Made by a program: the position numbers and the translations under genes. From Mobilisporobacter senegalensis (lineage in GTDB: Bacteria; Bacillota; Clostridia; Lachnospirales; Lachnospiraceae), in the NCBI RefSeq assembly GCF_003752155.1, contig NZ_RJVG01000001.1:558001-622000 (forward strand): a stretch of 64,000 bases of DNA, written 5' to 3'. Every line of letters starts with the position of its first letter. Position 1 is the stretch's first letter. The notes under the pieces are model-generated. The model searched no databases, was not told the DNA's origin, and worked only from the letters and a program-made list of their open reading frames with translations. Shown here in pieces: positions 1 through 9,741 of the stretch.

Positions 1-1
1 T

Positions 2-292
2 ATCTCTTTGATCAAATCAACAAGAGCAGCCAAAGTATTTGTATCCGCTGCAGGAATTCACGAAAAACTTGGTGTTACCTGCGCTACCAATTATGAAGTT
101 CCCACAAAGAATGCCATTATGAAATCAGCTGTAGATAAAATACTTCTTGCTGACTCCTCTAAGTTTGGCATGGTTCGTTCCTCATACTTTGCAGAACTTT
201 CAGATTTCCAAACAATCATAACAGACTCCAAGCTATCCAGTGGCTGGATTGATTATATTCGTAAAATTGGAATTGAACTTATTATGCTATAA
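2..292 (+). CDS. DeoR/GlpR-family transcriptional regulator, C-terminal part (5' truncated by window edge)
   Basis: The frame is open to the left edge, so only the last ~97 residues are visible. The readable segment contains a stretch like KVFVSAAGIHEKLGVTCA followed by EVPTKNAIMKSA and KILLADSSKFG, which is the phosphosugar-sensing DeoRC domain of DeoR/GlpR repressors; the DNA-binding HTH would lie outside the window. A TTG at position 8 could be read as a start, but the domain homology runs through it and no ribosome binding site is visible, so it is treated as internal. The gene ends just before a strong hairpin terminator. The family is clear; the regulated pathway cannot be inferred. Confidence 0.75.
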   Translation: MSLIKSTRAAKVFVSAAGIHEKLGVTCATNYEVPTKNAIMKSAVDKILLADSSKFGMVRSSYFAELSDFQTIITDSKLSSGWIDYIRKIGIELIML

Positions 293-313
293 GGAATATT
301 CTTTGACATAATT

Positions 314-353
314 AAAAAGGATGCTTCATTAATAATAATGGAGCATCCTTTTT
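314..353. terminator. Bidirectional rho-independent terminator
   Basis: A 12-bp stem (314-325 with 342-353), A-rich on the left arm and T-rich on the right, lies between the convergent DeoR-type gene and the 399-2942 gene, so it can serve both strands. Confidence 0.85.
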
Positions 354-398
354 CGTTATAAAGAAAAATTTTACATGATATAATTTATTGACCTATTT

Positions 399-2942
399 TT
401 AATCTACATAACTGATAAAAATATTACCGGCATTTTTAAACATATCAGTGCTATCCTGTAATCCTTTTTTTACTTCTTTCCCTATGGATGGATCAATATA
501 TGTTATATTAAATTCATCATATCCTATTATCAGCACTCCATTGTTATCGTCTTTCATTGCAATAACAGGTCTTTTTGCACTGATACAATATAACACCTCT
601 TCCAGCGAACATCCAGTCAAGTTAAGTGGATCTGTTTTTAAGCTTTCGCTCAGGATAGAATATATGGATTTTTTAGAGGTATCTATATCATTTTTATTTC
701 TTTGAACTCCTATATGAGAAAGCAGCATGGTTATACTCGCTTCCTGACTGTTCATTCCTCCATTCGCAGATAACAATTCAATTCCACTAATAGTTGATCG
801 AATTGATTTACTTCGTTCCCAGGTCAATTGATAATTATTATTTATGACCGTTCCCATCTTTTCATTGGCAAGAGTAATTGCTTCTGGAGCATTTTCAAAG
901 GCTCCTAAAATACCCCCAAGAGCATAGACATAATATTTACTATTTTTCATCTCTGCTTGTTTCAATCTTAGTGTAGTATCTTCTGTTATGATAGTATTAC
1001 TGGTTTTTACAACCTTTGGGATATCCTGTATAAAATATTCTCCCGGCAATGCAATATATTTTTCAAGCTTTGCAACATCTGTAACTCTTTCTGTTAAATA
1101 AATAGAAGATGTTTTTACTTTGTCATTATTTAGTATATAATCTGGACTGATTTTTTGATAAATGACTCTCGAAGAGGTACCGCTCTTCTTCACCCGTGTC
1201 AATTCAATGATATTATCTTCTACCTTTACAGATAATACATAAGCATTCTTTTTCTTGTATTCCTTTAATACATCACCATTTTTATTTACAATAACAACTT
1301 TTGATAATGGCAAGATACGCGTTCCTTCGGTTGTTTCTGCAATATTACCAGATTTACCATATCCATAAATTATATTTTCTTCTATGTGACCTAATATTTT
1401 GATGTTTTCATCATCGGTAGATTCTATGGACTTTCTCGCTCCAGTTTCTAAATCCAGAATAATTATTTCCTTCATATTTTCCAATTCAACGGAATTCTGC
1501 CATGCAATAAATTTACCTTCCTTAGACATTAGGAAACTATCACTTTTTACTCCTGAAACAATAGTTTCAAGGGCATTGGTAGGAATATGATAGGAATATA
1601 CCACATTATCTATAGCAAAGTAGAAAACATTATGTTCATTTACATAACTGAAATTATTCAAGTCTTCTTTCAGTACCTGATAAGAAATTTCCAAAGGAAT
1701 ATATACTTGTTCTGCAATTCTGTTATCCTCCGGATAAAATGTATATAATATGATGCCAACTCTTCCTTCATAATCTCCACGGTTCATATAACCATATACT
1801 AAAAAATTAACATTCCCTTCCTGGGTAATATCCAGTATCTTTACATTATGTTGGTCATAGTTGTCCCTGGTATAGTCATTATCATCCTGATTAAAAGAGA
1901 ATACTCTTACTGCTTTCTTGGTATCCAATTCATAATACCATAGCTCCCGCTCTCTGACAAAACACATTTTTGTTGCATCTTTATCCGTTACGATCTCCAG
2001 GTCTTCCCCTGACGTAATACCAAGTTTAAATTCATTCTTTGCCAGGCTGGCCAACTCCATATCAAAAATGGCTTCCATGGTTCTTTCATACCCTAACAGA
2101 TACATTCTGTCTTCTGTATAGCGTACACGATAAAATTCTTTTACATTGTATCTTTCTGTTTTACCTGCTGTTTTCTCTGTTTCTAAAATATAGTTAAGGC
2201 CAATAGATGCAGTCTCTTCATATACCTCATAAACAATAGGGACCACATCCTGTATCACTTTGGGAGAAAGTCCTCCAAAACTAACAAAATCAATGTTTGA
2301 AGTAATATCCACATGGGCCAGATTTTTATTTTCTTTCGTATAATCCGTTTCTAAATATTTTGCAACATCTGAAGATCTGCTCTTATCCAGGATAGAATTA
2401 TGGAAATCCATCACAAACTGAATTTTTTCTTTAATATGGCTATTATTTAGTTTTTTGATTCTGGTATAATAGTGAATTTTCTTGCTTTTATTTGATATCA
2501 TTGTAATTTTTACAGCATATTCTTTTCCTGATTCCAAATCGACACCTACTTTGATCTTAGCCTTTTTTCCAGTGTCAGTTTTATCCAGAGAACTTATAGA
2601 GCCCGAGTCTATCACTTCATTATTATCTATATCATAAATATCATATTTTATCTTCTTTATAATAATTTCACTCTCATCGATTAATACTGTAAAGGACATA
2701 TCTTCATTTAGAGGAGTGACTGTTTCCCGAATCATCTTTGCATCAAGGTTTCCGCTGTATCCATGTAAAATATTAAATGTTGCATCACCTGCATTGACAA
2801 ATATAACAGGAAATTTTGCCTTATCCATAATTACTTCTGAATTTACACTTACTTCATCTTCTTTAATGTTTCTCCCAAAAAAATATAAGGACCCCATAAA
2901 GAAAAAAAATAAAATTATTATTCTGTAAACATGCTTTAGCAT
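399..2942 (-). CDS. Membrane-anchored extracytoplasmic protein with degenerate C39-like peptidase domain
   Basis: 847 residues. The N-terminus has one hydrophobic segment (about residues 5-24) and no lipobox, so the protein is probably anchored with its body outside the membrane. The middle (about 200-700) is rich in repeated short beta-strand/turn patterns and looks propeller-like; I cannot assign a family. The last ~124 residues resemble C39-like peptidases: GGMNSQEASITMLL aligns with the usual N-S-C-x-A-[AS] block, but the catalytic Cys is replaced by Gln, and the usual His before GYD is missing (GVLIIGYDEFN). The domain is therefore probably not a protease. Its ATG overlaps the end of the upstream methyltransferase gene by 7 bp, indicating co-translation. 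The function is unknown. Confidence 0.7.
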   Translation of the reverse strand: MLKHVYRIIILFFFFMGSLYFFGRNIKEDEVSVNSEVIMDKAKFPVIFVNAGDATFNILHGYSGNLDAKMIRETVTPLNEDMSFTVLIDESEIIIKKIKYDIYDIDNNEVIDSGSISSLDKTDTGKKAKIKVGVDLESGKEYAVKITMISNKSKKIHYYTRIKKLNNSHIKEKIQFVMDFHNSILDKSRSSDVAKYLETDYTKENKNLAHVDITSNIDFVSFGGLSPKVIQDVVPIVYEVYEETASIGLNYILETEKTAGKTERYNVKEFYRVRYTEDRMYLLGYERTMEAIFDMELASLAKNEFKLGITSGEDLEIVTDKDATKMCFVRERELWYYELDTKKAVRVFSFNQDDNDYTRDNYDQHNVKILDITQEGNVNFLVYGYMNRGDYEGRVGIILYTFYPEDNRIAEQVYIPLEISYQVLKEDLNNFSYVNEHNVFYFAIDNVVYSYHIPTNALETIVSGVKSDSFLMSKEGKFIAWQNSVELENMKEIIILDLETGARKSIESTDDENIKILGHIEENIIYGYGKSGNIAETTEGTRILPLSKVVIVNKNGDVLKEYKKKNAYVLSVKVEDNIIELTRVKKSGTSSRVIYQKISPDYILNNDKVKTSSIYLTERVTDVAKLEKYIALPGEYFIQDIPKVVKTSNTIITEDTTLRLKQAEMKNSKYYVYALGGILGAFENAPEAITLANEKMGTVINNNYQLTWERSKSIRSTISGIELLSANGGMNSQEASITMLLSHIGVQRNKNDIDTSKKSIYSILSESLKTDPLNLTGCSLEEVLYCISAKRPVIAMKDDNNGVLIIGYDEFNITYIDPSIGKEVKKGLQDSTDMFKNAGNIFISYVD

Positions 2943-4138
2943 AACTTCACTTCCATATCCTCTTTTAATAATTGGTATAATGTTGGATTTACACCAAAGA
3001 ATTTCATAGTTTCTTTCACTTGCGCTTCTAAATGGTTTACTCCTTGTGAATTCTTGACTGCTCTGATCAATATATTTTTTGGAGTATGTTCCATGTCAAT
3101 AAACTCTAAAATTTGTGTTTTATAGCCCACTGCTTCTAACAAATTCCCCCTTAGAGCATCTGTTAAAAGGGCCGCTGTTCTTTCTTTAATTAAGCCATAG
3201 TCTAATATATGGTCTAACTGTTTACAATTCATCTGATGATTTAGTTCATGCTGACAACAGGGAACAGATAGAATAACTTTTGCTCCCCATTTTATTGCTT
3301 TATAAAGAGCATGATCTGTAGCAGTATCACAGGCATGTAAAGTTACAACCATATCTACACTATCCGCTCCTTCAAAAGATGCAATATCGCCATATAAAAA
3401 TCTTAACTTCTCATACCCATAACGTTTACTTAAGTCATTGCATTTTTTAATTACTTCTTCCTTTAAATCAAGCCCGATCATTTGAATATTATAACCTTTT
3501 AACTCCCTAAGATAATAATAAATAGCAAAGGTAAGATAAGATTTTCCACATCCAAAATCAATAATGGTAATCTCTTTGGCAGGATTAAAATTTGGCAGGA
3601 TATCTTCTACATATTCCAGAAAACGATTAATTTGTCTGTATTTGTCATATTTTGAGCGTATAATTTGACCCTCTGGAGTCATAACTCCAAGATCAACCAA
3701 AAAAGGAACCTTCCTGCCCTCTTCTAAAATATAAGCCTTTTTTCTATTATGCGCAAGGGTTTCTACAAAATTTCCCTTTTCTTCTTTGCTTTGGATTTTT
3801 TTACTCCTGACTGTTACCTTCCCTTTTTTGCTGATTAAGATATGAATCATTTCTGTATGTGTCTGTATTTGAATCTGTCTGAATATAATCTTGTCCTCGT
3901 TTGAGCCAATAGAAAACCACTCTTTACACTTTGATATCAACTCTTCTTTATTAACATTATTATGGAAGACCTGTTTTCCAACAAATGATTCTATTTGAAA
4001 AACCAACCTGTTTTTCAACATAATTGGCCTGATTTTTATCTTGCTCATTTTATCCTTGTTTGATGAATTACTGATAATAATCTCCATCAAATCCAGATTC
4101 AAGTTTTCTTCTAAAACATTTAGTATTTCTTGTCCCAT
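2936..4138 (-). CDS. SAM-dependent methyltransferase (Methyltransf_32-like)
   Basis: 400 residues from the chosen ATG at 4138, which is preceded by GGAG at good distance; the longer frame to 4306 runs into the neighbouring gene and lacks a binding site. The second half has a class I SAM motif (TIIDFGCGKSYLTFAIYYYL), an acidic residue after beta-2 (MIGLDLKEE), and LHACDTATDHAL followed by SVPCCQHELNHQM, typical of the Methyltransf_32 group of predicted RNA or small-molecule methyltransferases. The N-terminal ~150 residues are a separate, poorly conserved domain. The gene is translationally coupled to the downstream membrane protein gene. The substrate cannot be read from the sequence. Confidence 0.75.
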   Translation of the reverse strand: MGQEILNVLEENLNLDLMEIIISNSSNKDKMSKIKIRPIMLKNRLVFQIESFVGKQVFHNNVNKEELISKCKEWFSIGSNEDKIIFRQIQIQTHTEMIHILISKKGKVTVRSKKIQSKEEKGNFVETLAHNRKKAYILEEGRKVPFLVDLGVMTPEGQIIRSKYDKYRQINRFLEYVEDILPNFNPAKEITIIDFGCGKSYLTFAIYYYLRELKGYNIQMIGLDLKEEVIKKCNDLSKRYGYEKLRFLYGDIASFEGADSVDMVVTLHACDTATDHALYKAIKWGAKVILSVPCCQHELNHQMNCKQLDHILDYGLIKERTAALLTDALRGNLLEAVGYKTQILEFIDMEHTPKNILIRAVKNSQGVNHLEAQVKETMKFFGVNPTLYQLLKEDMEVKLC

Positions 4139-4232
4139 TATTATTCTCCGTACATTCCTTTTATACTTTCCTTTAAAAATAGGCTGACACAAAGTTATAA
4201 TACTTGCGCAGCCTATTTTCTTGTGGTTAATC

Positions 4233-4814
4233 TTAATAATAGATTCTCCTACGGTTTCTACGTCTTCTTCTTCGATTGACCATTTCATTAAATAACATAA
4301 TTTCAATCAGATCTCTTAACCAATTTTCTCTTCCATAATTATATGGTCTTCTTGATGGCCAGCGTGGGCATCTTCCATCCCTGCAATCATCTCCATATCC
4401 TCTTTGGGCAATTTCAATATTTTCTGCTTCTACCTCATCTACTCTGTCATCCAAATCTTTTAACTTTCTATAAACATCACTAACAATGATTCCTACGCGA
4501 GTTCTATCTGGATATTCATCAAACATTACACTGCCATCGTATTCTAATTTATCGCATTCTTCATCTATCTCTTTTTGAATTCTCTTTGCTACTTTCGGAT
4601 ACATGAATCTCATATATTCCCAGTCTCTATCTTCTTCTTCATTATCGTCATAACCATATAAGGTCAGAAATGGCAATTCCATAATCCTTTGGTTATTATC
4701 AATTTTTGTCCCATTCATACCATTTAAGTAAGGATTAACTGCTCTATTTCCATCATTACAATTGGGACATGATAAGTAATCATTAAAAGAATAATCGTTA
4801 TTGGTATACTTCAT
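4233..4814 (-). CDS. Hypothetical Arg-rich small protein with N-terminal CxxC
   Basis: 193 residues from the ATG at 4814, which has AGGAG five bases upstream; an ATG at 4832 overlaps that binding site and is rejected. The protein begins with an N/Y-rich segment and a CPNC pair, has an acidic central part (YDDNEEEDRDWEYMRFMYP) with helical character, a second Cys pair (CRDGRCPRWPSRRP), and ends in a cluster of nearly continuous arginines (NRRRRRRNRRRIYY). No family is recognised. The composition (Tyr, Asn, Arg, paired Cys) is reminiscent of spore coat or crust-associated proteins, but that is only a guess. It lies about 95 bp upstream of the methyltransferase gene. Confidence 0.6.
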   Translation of the reverse strand: MKYTNNDYSFNDYLSCPNCNDGNRAVNPYLNGMNGTKIDNNQRIMELPFLTLYGYDDNEEEDRDWEYMRFMYPKVAKRIQKEIDEECDKLEYDGSVMFDEYPDRTRVGIIVSDVYRKLKDLDDRVDEVEAENIEIAQRGYGDDCRDGRCPRWPSRRPYNYGRENWLRDLIEIMLFNEMVNRRRRRRNRRRIYY

Positions 4815-4924
4815 AAGAACTCCTATTTTCATTGATTCAATTACAATATATGTAAAAACAATGAAAATGTTCTTTATTGCTTTCCTTCCGGTGAATCAAT
4901 ATGCAAATTTCATCCTATATACAC

Positions 4925-5965
4925 TTATTCTTCTTCACTTACTTCTAACTCTTTAAAACTTACTTTATTCCATTCCTTATCATTTACAGTAACTTCATAA
5001 CTCTCTAACCATTCTTTATAAATTTCCTGAAAATATCTCGTCTGTCTCTCCATAATAATATCTTCTTTTTTATCAGCTGTGGCATTTTCATCAAAATCAT
5101 TGACACAATAAAGAATATGATAACCATCTTCAGAAACAACAACACCGGAAAACTGTCCCGTTGTAAGCCTGAATGCGGCTTCTTCCACTTCCTCATTCAT
5201 ATCTCCTCTGCCAAAAGTATATTCCACTTTATCTGCTTCTGTATTCTCTTTCGCAAAAGTTTTAAAATCTTCTTCTTTTTTCCCTTTTTTTAATAGATTT
5301 TTCGCTTTCTTAAGTGCATCCTTCTGTTGTTCTTCTGTTAATGCTATAATTTCACCATTTAAATCCTGCTTCGTTGTTTTAATAAGAATCTGCCATACTG
5401 TTATTTGTCTGGCCTCTTCGTCAGATACTTCTGTGTCAGTATCACTTGTTTTAATATCAAACACTTTACTTGCAAGTAAATTATCACAATATACCTTGTC
5501 TAATGTACCTAATGTAATTCCGTATTTTTCTTTATCATTATCTGAAATTACATTAAAGTGCTCTGTTGCAGTTTCCAAGGCTTCTTCCTTCTCATCTTCA
5601 TCTAACTCAATTCCAAGTTCTTTGGCCTTATTACTGATTATTTTAAGTTGAATAATTTCATCCATTACCTCTTCTTTTGCCATGTCCTCAAATCTGGTTT
5701 CATTGCTCGTATTATAATCCCAGATTTGTTCTCCCAGACTAGGTTCATATTGTTGTTTCAGTAATAAGACGTATACCATTATTTCATTGTAAAAAACAGT
5801 TTCATCCCCGACTTTAATAGCATAAGGCTCCTGAGACTGACTCTCTTCTTCCTCAGATGATTTTGCTTTATTCGTTTGCTCTTTATTTTGTCCATTTTGG
5901 CATCCTGTCACTACAAAACTAGCAGCTAATATTAATAACAAAAATGATTTATATATCTTTTTCAT
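4925..5965 (-). CDS. PrsA-like peptidyl-prolyl cis-trans isomerase lipoprotein
   Basis: 346 residues from the ATG at 5965, preceded by GGAGG; the longer frame to 6028 adds 21 residues with no binding site. A signal peptide ends in a lipobox (VVTGC), so the mature protein is a lipid-anchored extracytoplasmic foldase. Residues ~45-170 form a SurA/PrsA-type helical chaperone domain, and the region with ITVWQILIKTTK to FGRGDMNEEVEEAAFRL and EDGYHILYC is a parvulin (PpiC) rotamase domain. It lies downstream of mfd in the same direction, and pth-mfd-prsA-like is a common order in Clostridia. It likely assists folding of secreted proteins such as penicillin-binding proteins. Confidence 0.88.
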   Translation of the reverse strand: MKKIYKSFLLLILAASFVVTGCQNGQNKEQTNKAKSSEEEESQSQEPYAIKVGDETVFYNEIMVYVLLLKQQYEPSLGEQIWDYNTSNETRFEDMAKEEVMDEIIQLKIISNKAKELGIELDEDEKEEALETATEHFNVISDNDKEKYGITLGTLDKVYCDNLLASKVFDIKTSDTDTEVSDEEARQITVWQILIKTTKQDLNGEIIALTEEQQKDALKKAKNLLKKGKKEEDFKTFAKENTEADKVEYTFGRGDMNEEVEEAAFRLTTGQFSGVVVSEDGYHILYCVNDFDENATADKKEDIIMERQTRYFQEIYKEWLESYEVTVNDKEWNKVSFKELEVSEEE

Positions 5966-6043
5966 TTGATCCTCCAGACTATCGTAAGTTTTTATCTTAT
6001 TTGTTAAAGAACAAACATTTATTAACATTATAAAATATTGTGT

Positions 6044-9000
6044 TTATTCAAGCAATACCTTTATATCATTTAAGAGATTCTTAAGATTTGAAATCAAAGT
6101 ATAAGTATCTTTCTTATAATCCTTTTGTTTTGTATTTAATAAATACGTAAAATAAGGATTTGCATCCGTTGTAAATTTCAATGTGTTCTTATATCTTTCT
6201 AAAAGGAGAGGTATTTTGGTCACATCTACATGGGCTTTATTATACATCACCAATTTAACAGAATCGTTTTTATGAATAACATTTGTAATGAAGGCTTTAT
6301 GGGCAAGCGCTTTCACCAATGCAATGTTAAGCAGGTTGTTTACACACTTTGGCAGCTCGCCGAAACGGTCAATTAACTCTTCCTGCATATCCAGGAATTC
6401 TTCTTCATTCTCTATTTCTGCAACTCTTTTATACATATCCAGCTTCACTGCTTCACTTCGTATATAGGTGGAAGGAATGAAAGCATCAATATCAATATCC
6501 ACCGTGGTATCATATGTTTCCTCATAAGATATATCGCCTTTTAAGCTTTTTACTGCTTCATTGAGCATTTTACAATATAAATCATAACCGACTGCTTCCA
6601 TATGACCATGTTGCTCTGAGCCTAAAATATTACCGGCACCACGAATTTCCAGGTCTCTCATTGCAATTTTGAATCCGCTTCCAAGATCCGTAAATTCCTT
6701 AATTGCCTGGAGCCTCTTTTCTGCCACTTCCCGAAGCATCTTATCCCTTTTATACATCAAGAATGCATATGCAGTCCGGTTTGATCTGCCTACCCGTCCT
6801 CTTAATTGATACAATTGGGATAATCCTAATTTATCAGCATTATCAATGATCATTGTATTAACATTAGAAATATCCAGACCTGTTTCAATGATCGTTGTCG
6901 AAACTAAAACATCAATTTCTCCATTAATAAAGTCAAACATGATCTTCTCTAATTCACGCTCATTCATCTGCCCATGGGCAAATGCCACATTTGCCTCCGG
7001 CACCAGCTTTGCTATCATGTTAGCAACTTCATCAATATTGTTAACCCTATTGTAAACATAATATACCTGACCATCTCTTGCTAATTCCCGATTAATGGCT
7101 TCTCTGATAATTTCTTCATTATGCTCTAGTACATATGTCTGTATTGGCATCCTATCTACAGGAGGTTCTTCCAATACACTCATATCCCTGATCCCGATTA
7201 AACTCATATGGAGCGTTCTTGGAATTGGTGTTGCAGATAATGTTAATACATCAACGTCACCTTTTAATTGTTTAATCTTTTCTTTATGAGTCACTCCAAA
7301 ACGTTGCTCTTCGTCAATGATTAAAAGCCCTAAATTCTTAAAGAAAACATCTTTTGACAATACTCTGTGAGTTCCAATTATTATATCTAAATTTCCCTTT
7401 TTTAATCTTTCCAGGGTCTTTTTCTGTTGTGCAGTTGTTCGAAATCTGGACAGGATATCGATGCTGATAGGAAAGTCCATCATTCTTTGGATAAATGTAT
7501 TATAATGTTGTTGGGCCAAAATTGTTGTTGGCACCAAAAAAACTACCTGTTTTCCATCTGAAACAGCTTTAAAGGCGGCTCTAATTGCAATCTCTGTTTT
7601 ACCGTACCCAACATCACCACAGATTAAACGGTCCATGATCTTTTTACTTTCCATGTCCCTTTTGGTTGATTCAATTGCCATAAGTTGATCTTCTGTCTCC
7701 TCATAAGGAAACATCTCTTCAAATTCTTTCTGCCATACTGTATCTTTCCCAAATTGATACCCTTCTTTTGCCTGTCTTATAGCATATAATTGAACCAATT
7801 CTTTTGCCACATCTTTTACTGCCGTTTTTACTTTTGCTTTTGTATTCTTCCATTCAATAGAATTTAACTTGTTCAGTTTCGGCTTTTTTGCATCTGCACT
7901 GGCATATTTTTGTATCACATCAAGACCTGTTGCAAGAATATACAACACGCCGCTGTTTGCATATTCTATTTTAATATAATCTTTAGAGATTTTATCAACT
8001 TCTATCTTTTCAATTCCTTTATAGATACCAAGACCATGATTTTCATGGACCACATAATCGCCAATATTAAGATCATTAAAACTTTGAATTTTTTTTCCTT
8101 CGTAACTTGTTCTCTTTTTTCTCTTTTTCTTTTCCCCTCCAAAGATATCACTTTCCGAGATAATTACAAGTTTAATGAGAGGATACTCAAAACCTCTGTG
8201 AAGATTTCCAGAGGATACCATGATTTCTCCCGGCTGCAGGACGCGATCTAAACTATCCCCATAAAATGCATTCAACTCATATTCCCTTAAATCTTCACTT
8301 AAACGCCCTGCTCTGGTTCTTGAGCTTGATAAAAGTACAACTCGATATCCTTTTGCTTTCCATCTGGTAAGATCTTTCACAAGTACTTCAAAATTATTAT
8401 TGTATGGATTGATAGATTTTGTAGTTAATGTAAATTTACATTTTACCGACATATGAGCTACCTTATAATCCATTGTGCTAAGTAACATGGTTTTCTTAAG
8501 ATTTAATTTAGCAAGAATCTCTCTAAAGCTGCTGATAGCATTGGCTTGATTTGGAAGGATGTACCCTTTTTCTATTCTTCCGATCATACTTTCACGAAAT
8601 TCTGTCTCTATAACTTCGCCGCGCTCAGCAATTCTACTAGGTTCATCCAGGAAGAAACAGGTATCCTCATTACTAAAATAATCAAAAAAGGATACTGTGT
8701 TGTCATAAAAATATTTTATATAACTCTCCACTCCAATGAGCCCGCCAAAAGATGTAATATTTTCTTTAAATTCTTCAATTAATTCATTGATCCTATGAGC
8801 TTCCTCTGTCTTCTTTTGCTCTCTTAGAGTATTTACATGTTCAGATTTTTCCTTCTCGATTTTCTTGAGTCCATTTGTTAAGGTATTAACATCAAGGACC
8901 ATTTCTGTTGCAGGATAGATATCCAGGCTCTGAACATTTTCAATGGATCTTTGGCTGCTTACATCAAAGGATCGTATCGTATCAATTTCATCGTCCCATA

Positions 9001-9577
9001 ATTCAATTCTATAAGGGCTGTCTTCTGTAAGTGGATAGATATCGATAATACCACCACGAATAGCAAATTGGCCGGGCCCATCTACCTGTCCTTCCCTCTC
9101 ATATCCCAGATGAACCAGTTCACCCTTAATTTTCTCTAAATCCAAGATTTTACCAACCTCTAAATTTATGACTCTTTTCCTGATTATTTCCAGAGGGAGG
9201 ATATTATCCATTCCGCCGTCTATCGTTGTAATGATGGTTGTCGGTTCCTTTAAGATCAATCTTTTCAATATAGTCAGACGATCTTTTGTAATTGCATTTC
9301 CATGTATGTCTGCACTATAAAAAATAATATCTTTTGCCGGATATATAAATATATTCCTATCATAAAGTTTATAATCTTCATAAATTTCTTTTGCTTTTAG
9401 ATCATTATAAGTTATGATAAGTTTATTTCTATATCCTTCACTAAGTCCGCTAATTAGATGACATTTTTGCGAATCAATACACCCAGAAACATGTATCGGC
9501 GTATTTTTTAGTGTCATATTGTCTCTGATATCGTTAAATTCTTTTAATTCTTTTAACGGTTCTAAAAATGTCTTCAC
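6044..9577 (-). CDS. mfd: Transcription-repair coupling factor Mfd
   Basis: 1177 residues, normal for Mfd. The start is GTG at 9577 with AAAGGAG eight bases upstream. Order of domains: UvrB-like N-terminal modules (about 1-350), the CarD-like RNA polymerase-interacting domain (LNIGDYVVHENHGLGIYKGI, ~490), a RecG-like SF2 helicase with Walker A CGDVGYGKTEIA and DEEQRFGV box, helicase C with QLRGRVGRSNRTAYA, and the C-terminal TRCF domain. Mfd removes RNA polymerase stalled at DNA lesions and recruits UvrA. It lies downstream of pth, as in Bacillus where pth and mfd are near neighbours. Confidence 0.97.
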   Translation of the reverse strand: MKTFLEPLKELKEFNDIRDNMTLKNTPIHVSGCIDSQKCHLISGLSEGYRNKLIITYNDLKAKEIYEDYKLYDRNIFIYPAKDIIFYSADIHGNAITKDRLTILKRLILKEPTTIITTIDGGMDNILPLEIIRKRVINLEVGKILDLEKIKGELVHLGYEREGQVDGPGQFAIRGGIIDIYPLTEDSPYRIELWDDEIDTIRSFDVSSQRSIENVQSLDIYPATEMVLDVNTLTNGLKKIEKEKSEHVNTLREQKKTEEAHRINELIEEFKENITSFGGLIGVESYIKYFYDNTVSFFDYFSNEDTCFFLDEPSRIAERGEVIETEFRESMIGRIEKGYILPNQANAISSFREILAKLNLKKTMLLSTMDYKVAHMSVKCKFTLTTKSINPYNNNFEVLVKDLTRWKAKGYRVVLLSSSRTRAGRLSEDLREYELNAFYGDSLDRVLQPGEIMVSSGNLHRGFEYPLIKLVIISESDIFGGEKKKRKKRTSYEGKKIQSFNDLNIGDYVVHENHGLGIYKGIEKIEVDKISKDYIKIEYANSGVLYILATGLDVIQKYASADAKKPKLNKLNSIEWKNTKAKVKTAVKDVAKELVQLYAIRQAKEGYQFGKDTVWQKEFEEMFPYEETEDQLMAIESTKRDMESKKIMDRLICGDVGYGKTEIAIRAAFKAVSDGKQVVFLVPTTILAQQHYNTFIQRMMDFPISIDILSRFRTTAQQKKTLERLKKGNLDIIIGTHRVLSKDVFFKNLGLLIIDEEQRFGVTHKEKIKQLKGDVDVLTLSATPIPRTLHMSLIGIRDMSVLEEPPVDRMPIQTYVLEHNEEIIREAINRELARDGQVYYVYNRVNNIDEVANMIAKLVPEANVAFAHGQMNERELEKIMFDFINGEIDVLVSTTIIETGLDISNVNTMIIDNADKLGLSQLYQLRGRVGRSNRTAYAFLMYKRDKMLREVAEKRLQAIKEFTDLGSGFKIAMRDLEIRGAGNILGSEQHGHMEAVGYDLYCKMLNEAVKSLKGDISYEETYDTTVDIDIDAFIPSTYIRSEAVKLDMYKRVAEIENEEEFLDMQEELIDRFGELPKCVNNLLNIALVKALAHKAFITNVIHKNDSVKLVMYNKAHVDVTKIPLLLERYKNTLKFTTDANPYFTYLLNTKQKDYKKDTYTLISNLKNLLNDIKVLLE

Positions 9578-9741
9578 AGGTATTGCTCCTTTATATATGA
9601 TTTCAAGGGCGCACTTTCCCTTAATAGTCCGCCCTTAATATATCTCTCATTAAAATAATATACTAGTTTCTTAATTATATTATATTTCTTTTTTTTAAAT
9701 ATATATGCAATATAATCTATATTAAAATCTAAGTAAAATAC

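Noticed and set aside
7910-8251. Antisense ORF of 113 codons inside mfd
   Set aside because: It is a shadow of the conserved mfd frame, has no ribosome binding site and has a composition unlike real proteins. The same holds for the antisense frames in xylG, murC and other long genes.
9605-9636. Terminator between pth and mfd
   Set aside because: 7-bp stem with an 18-nt loop and no T-run on either strand.
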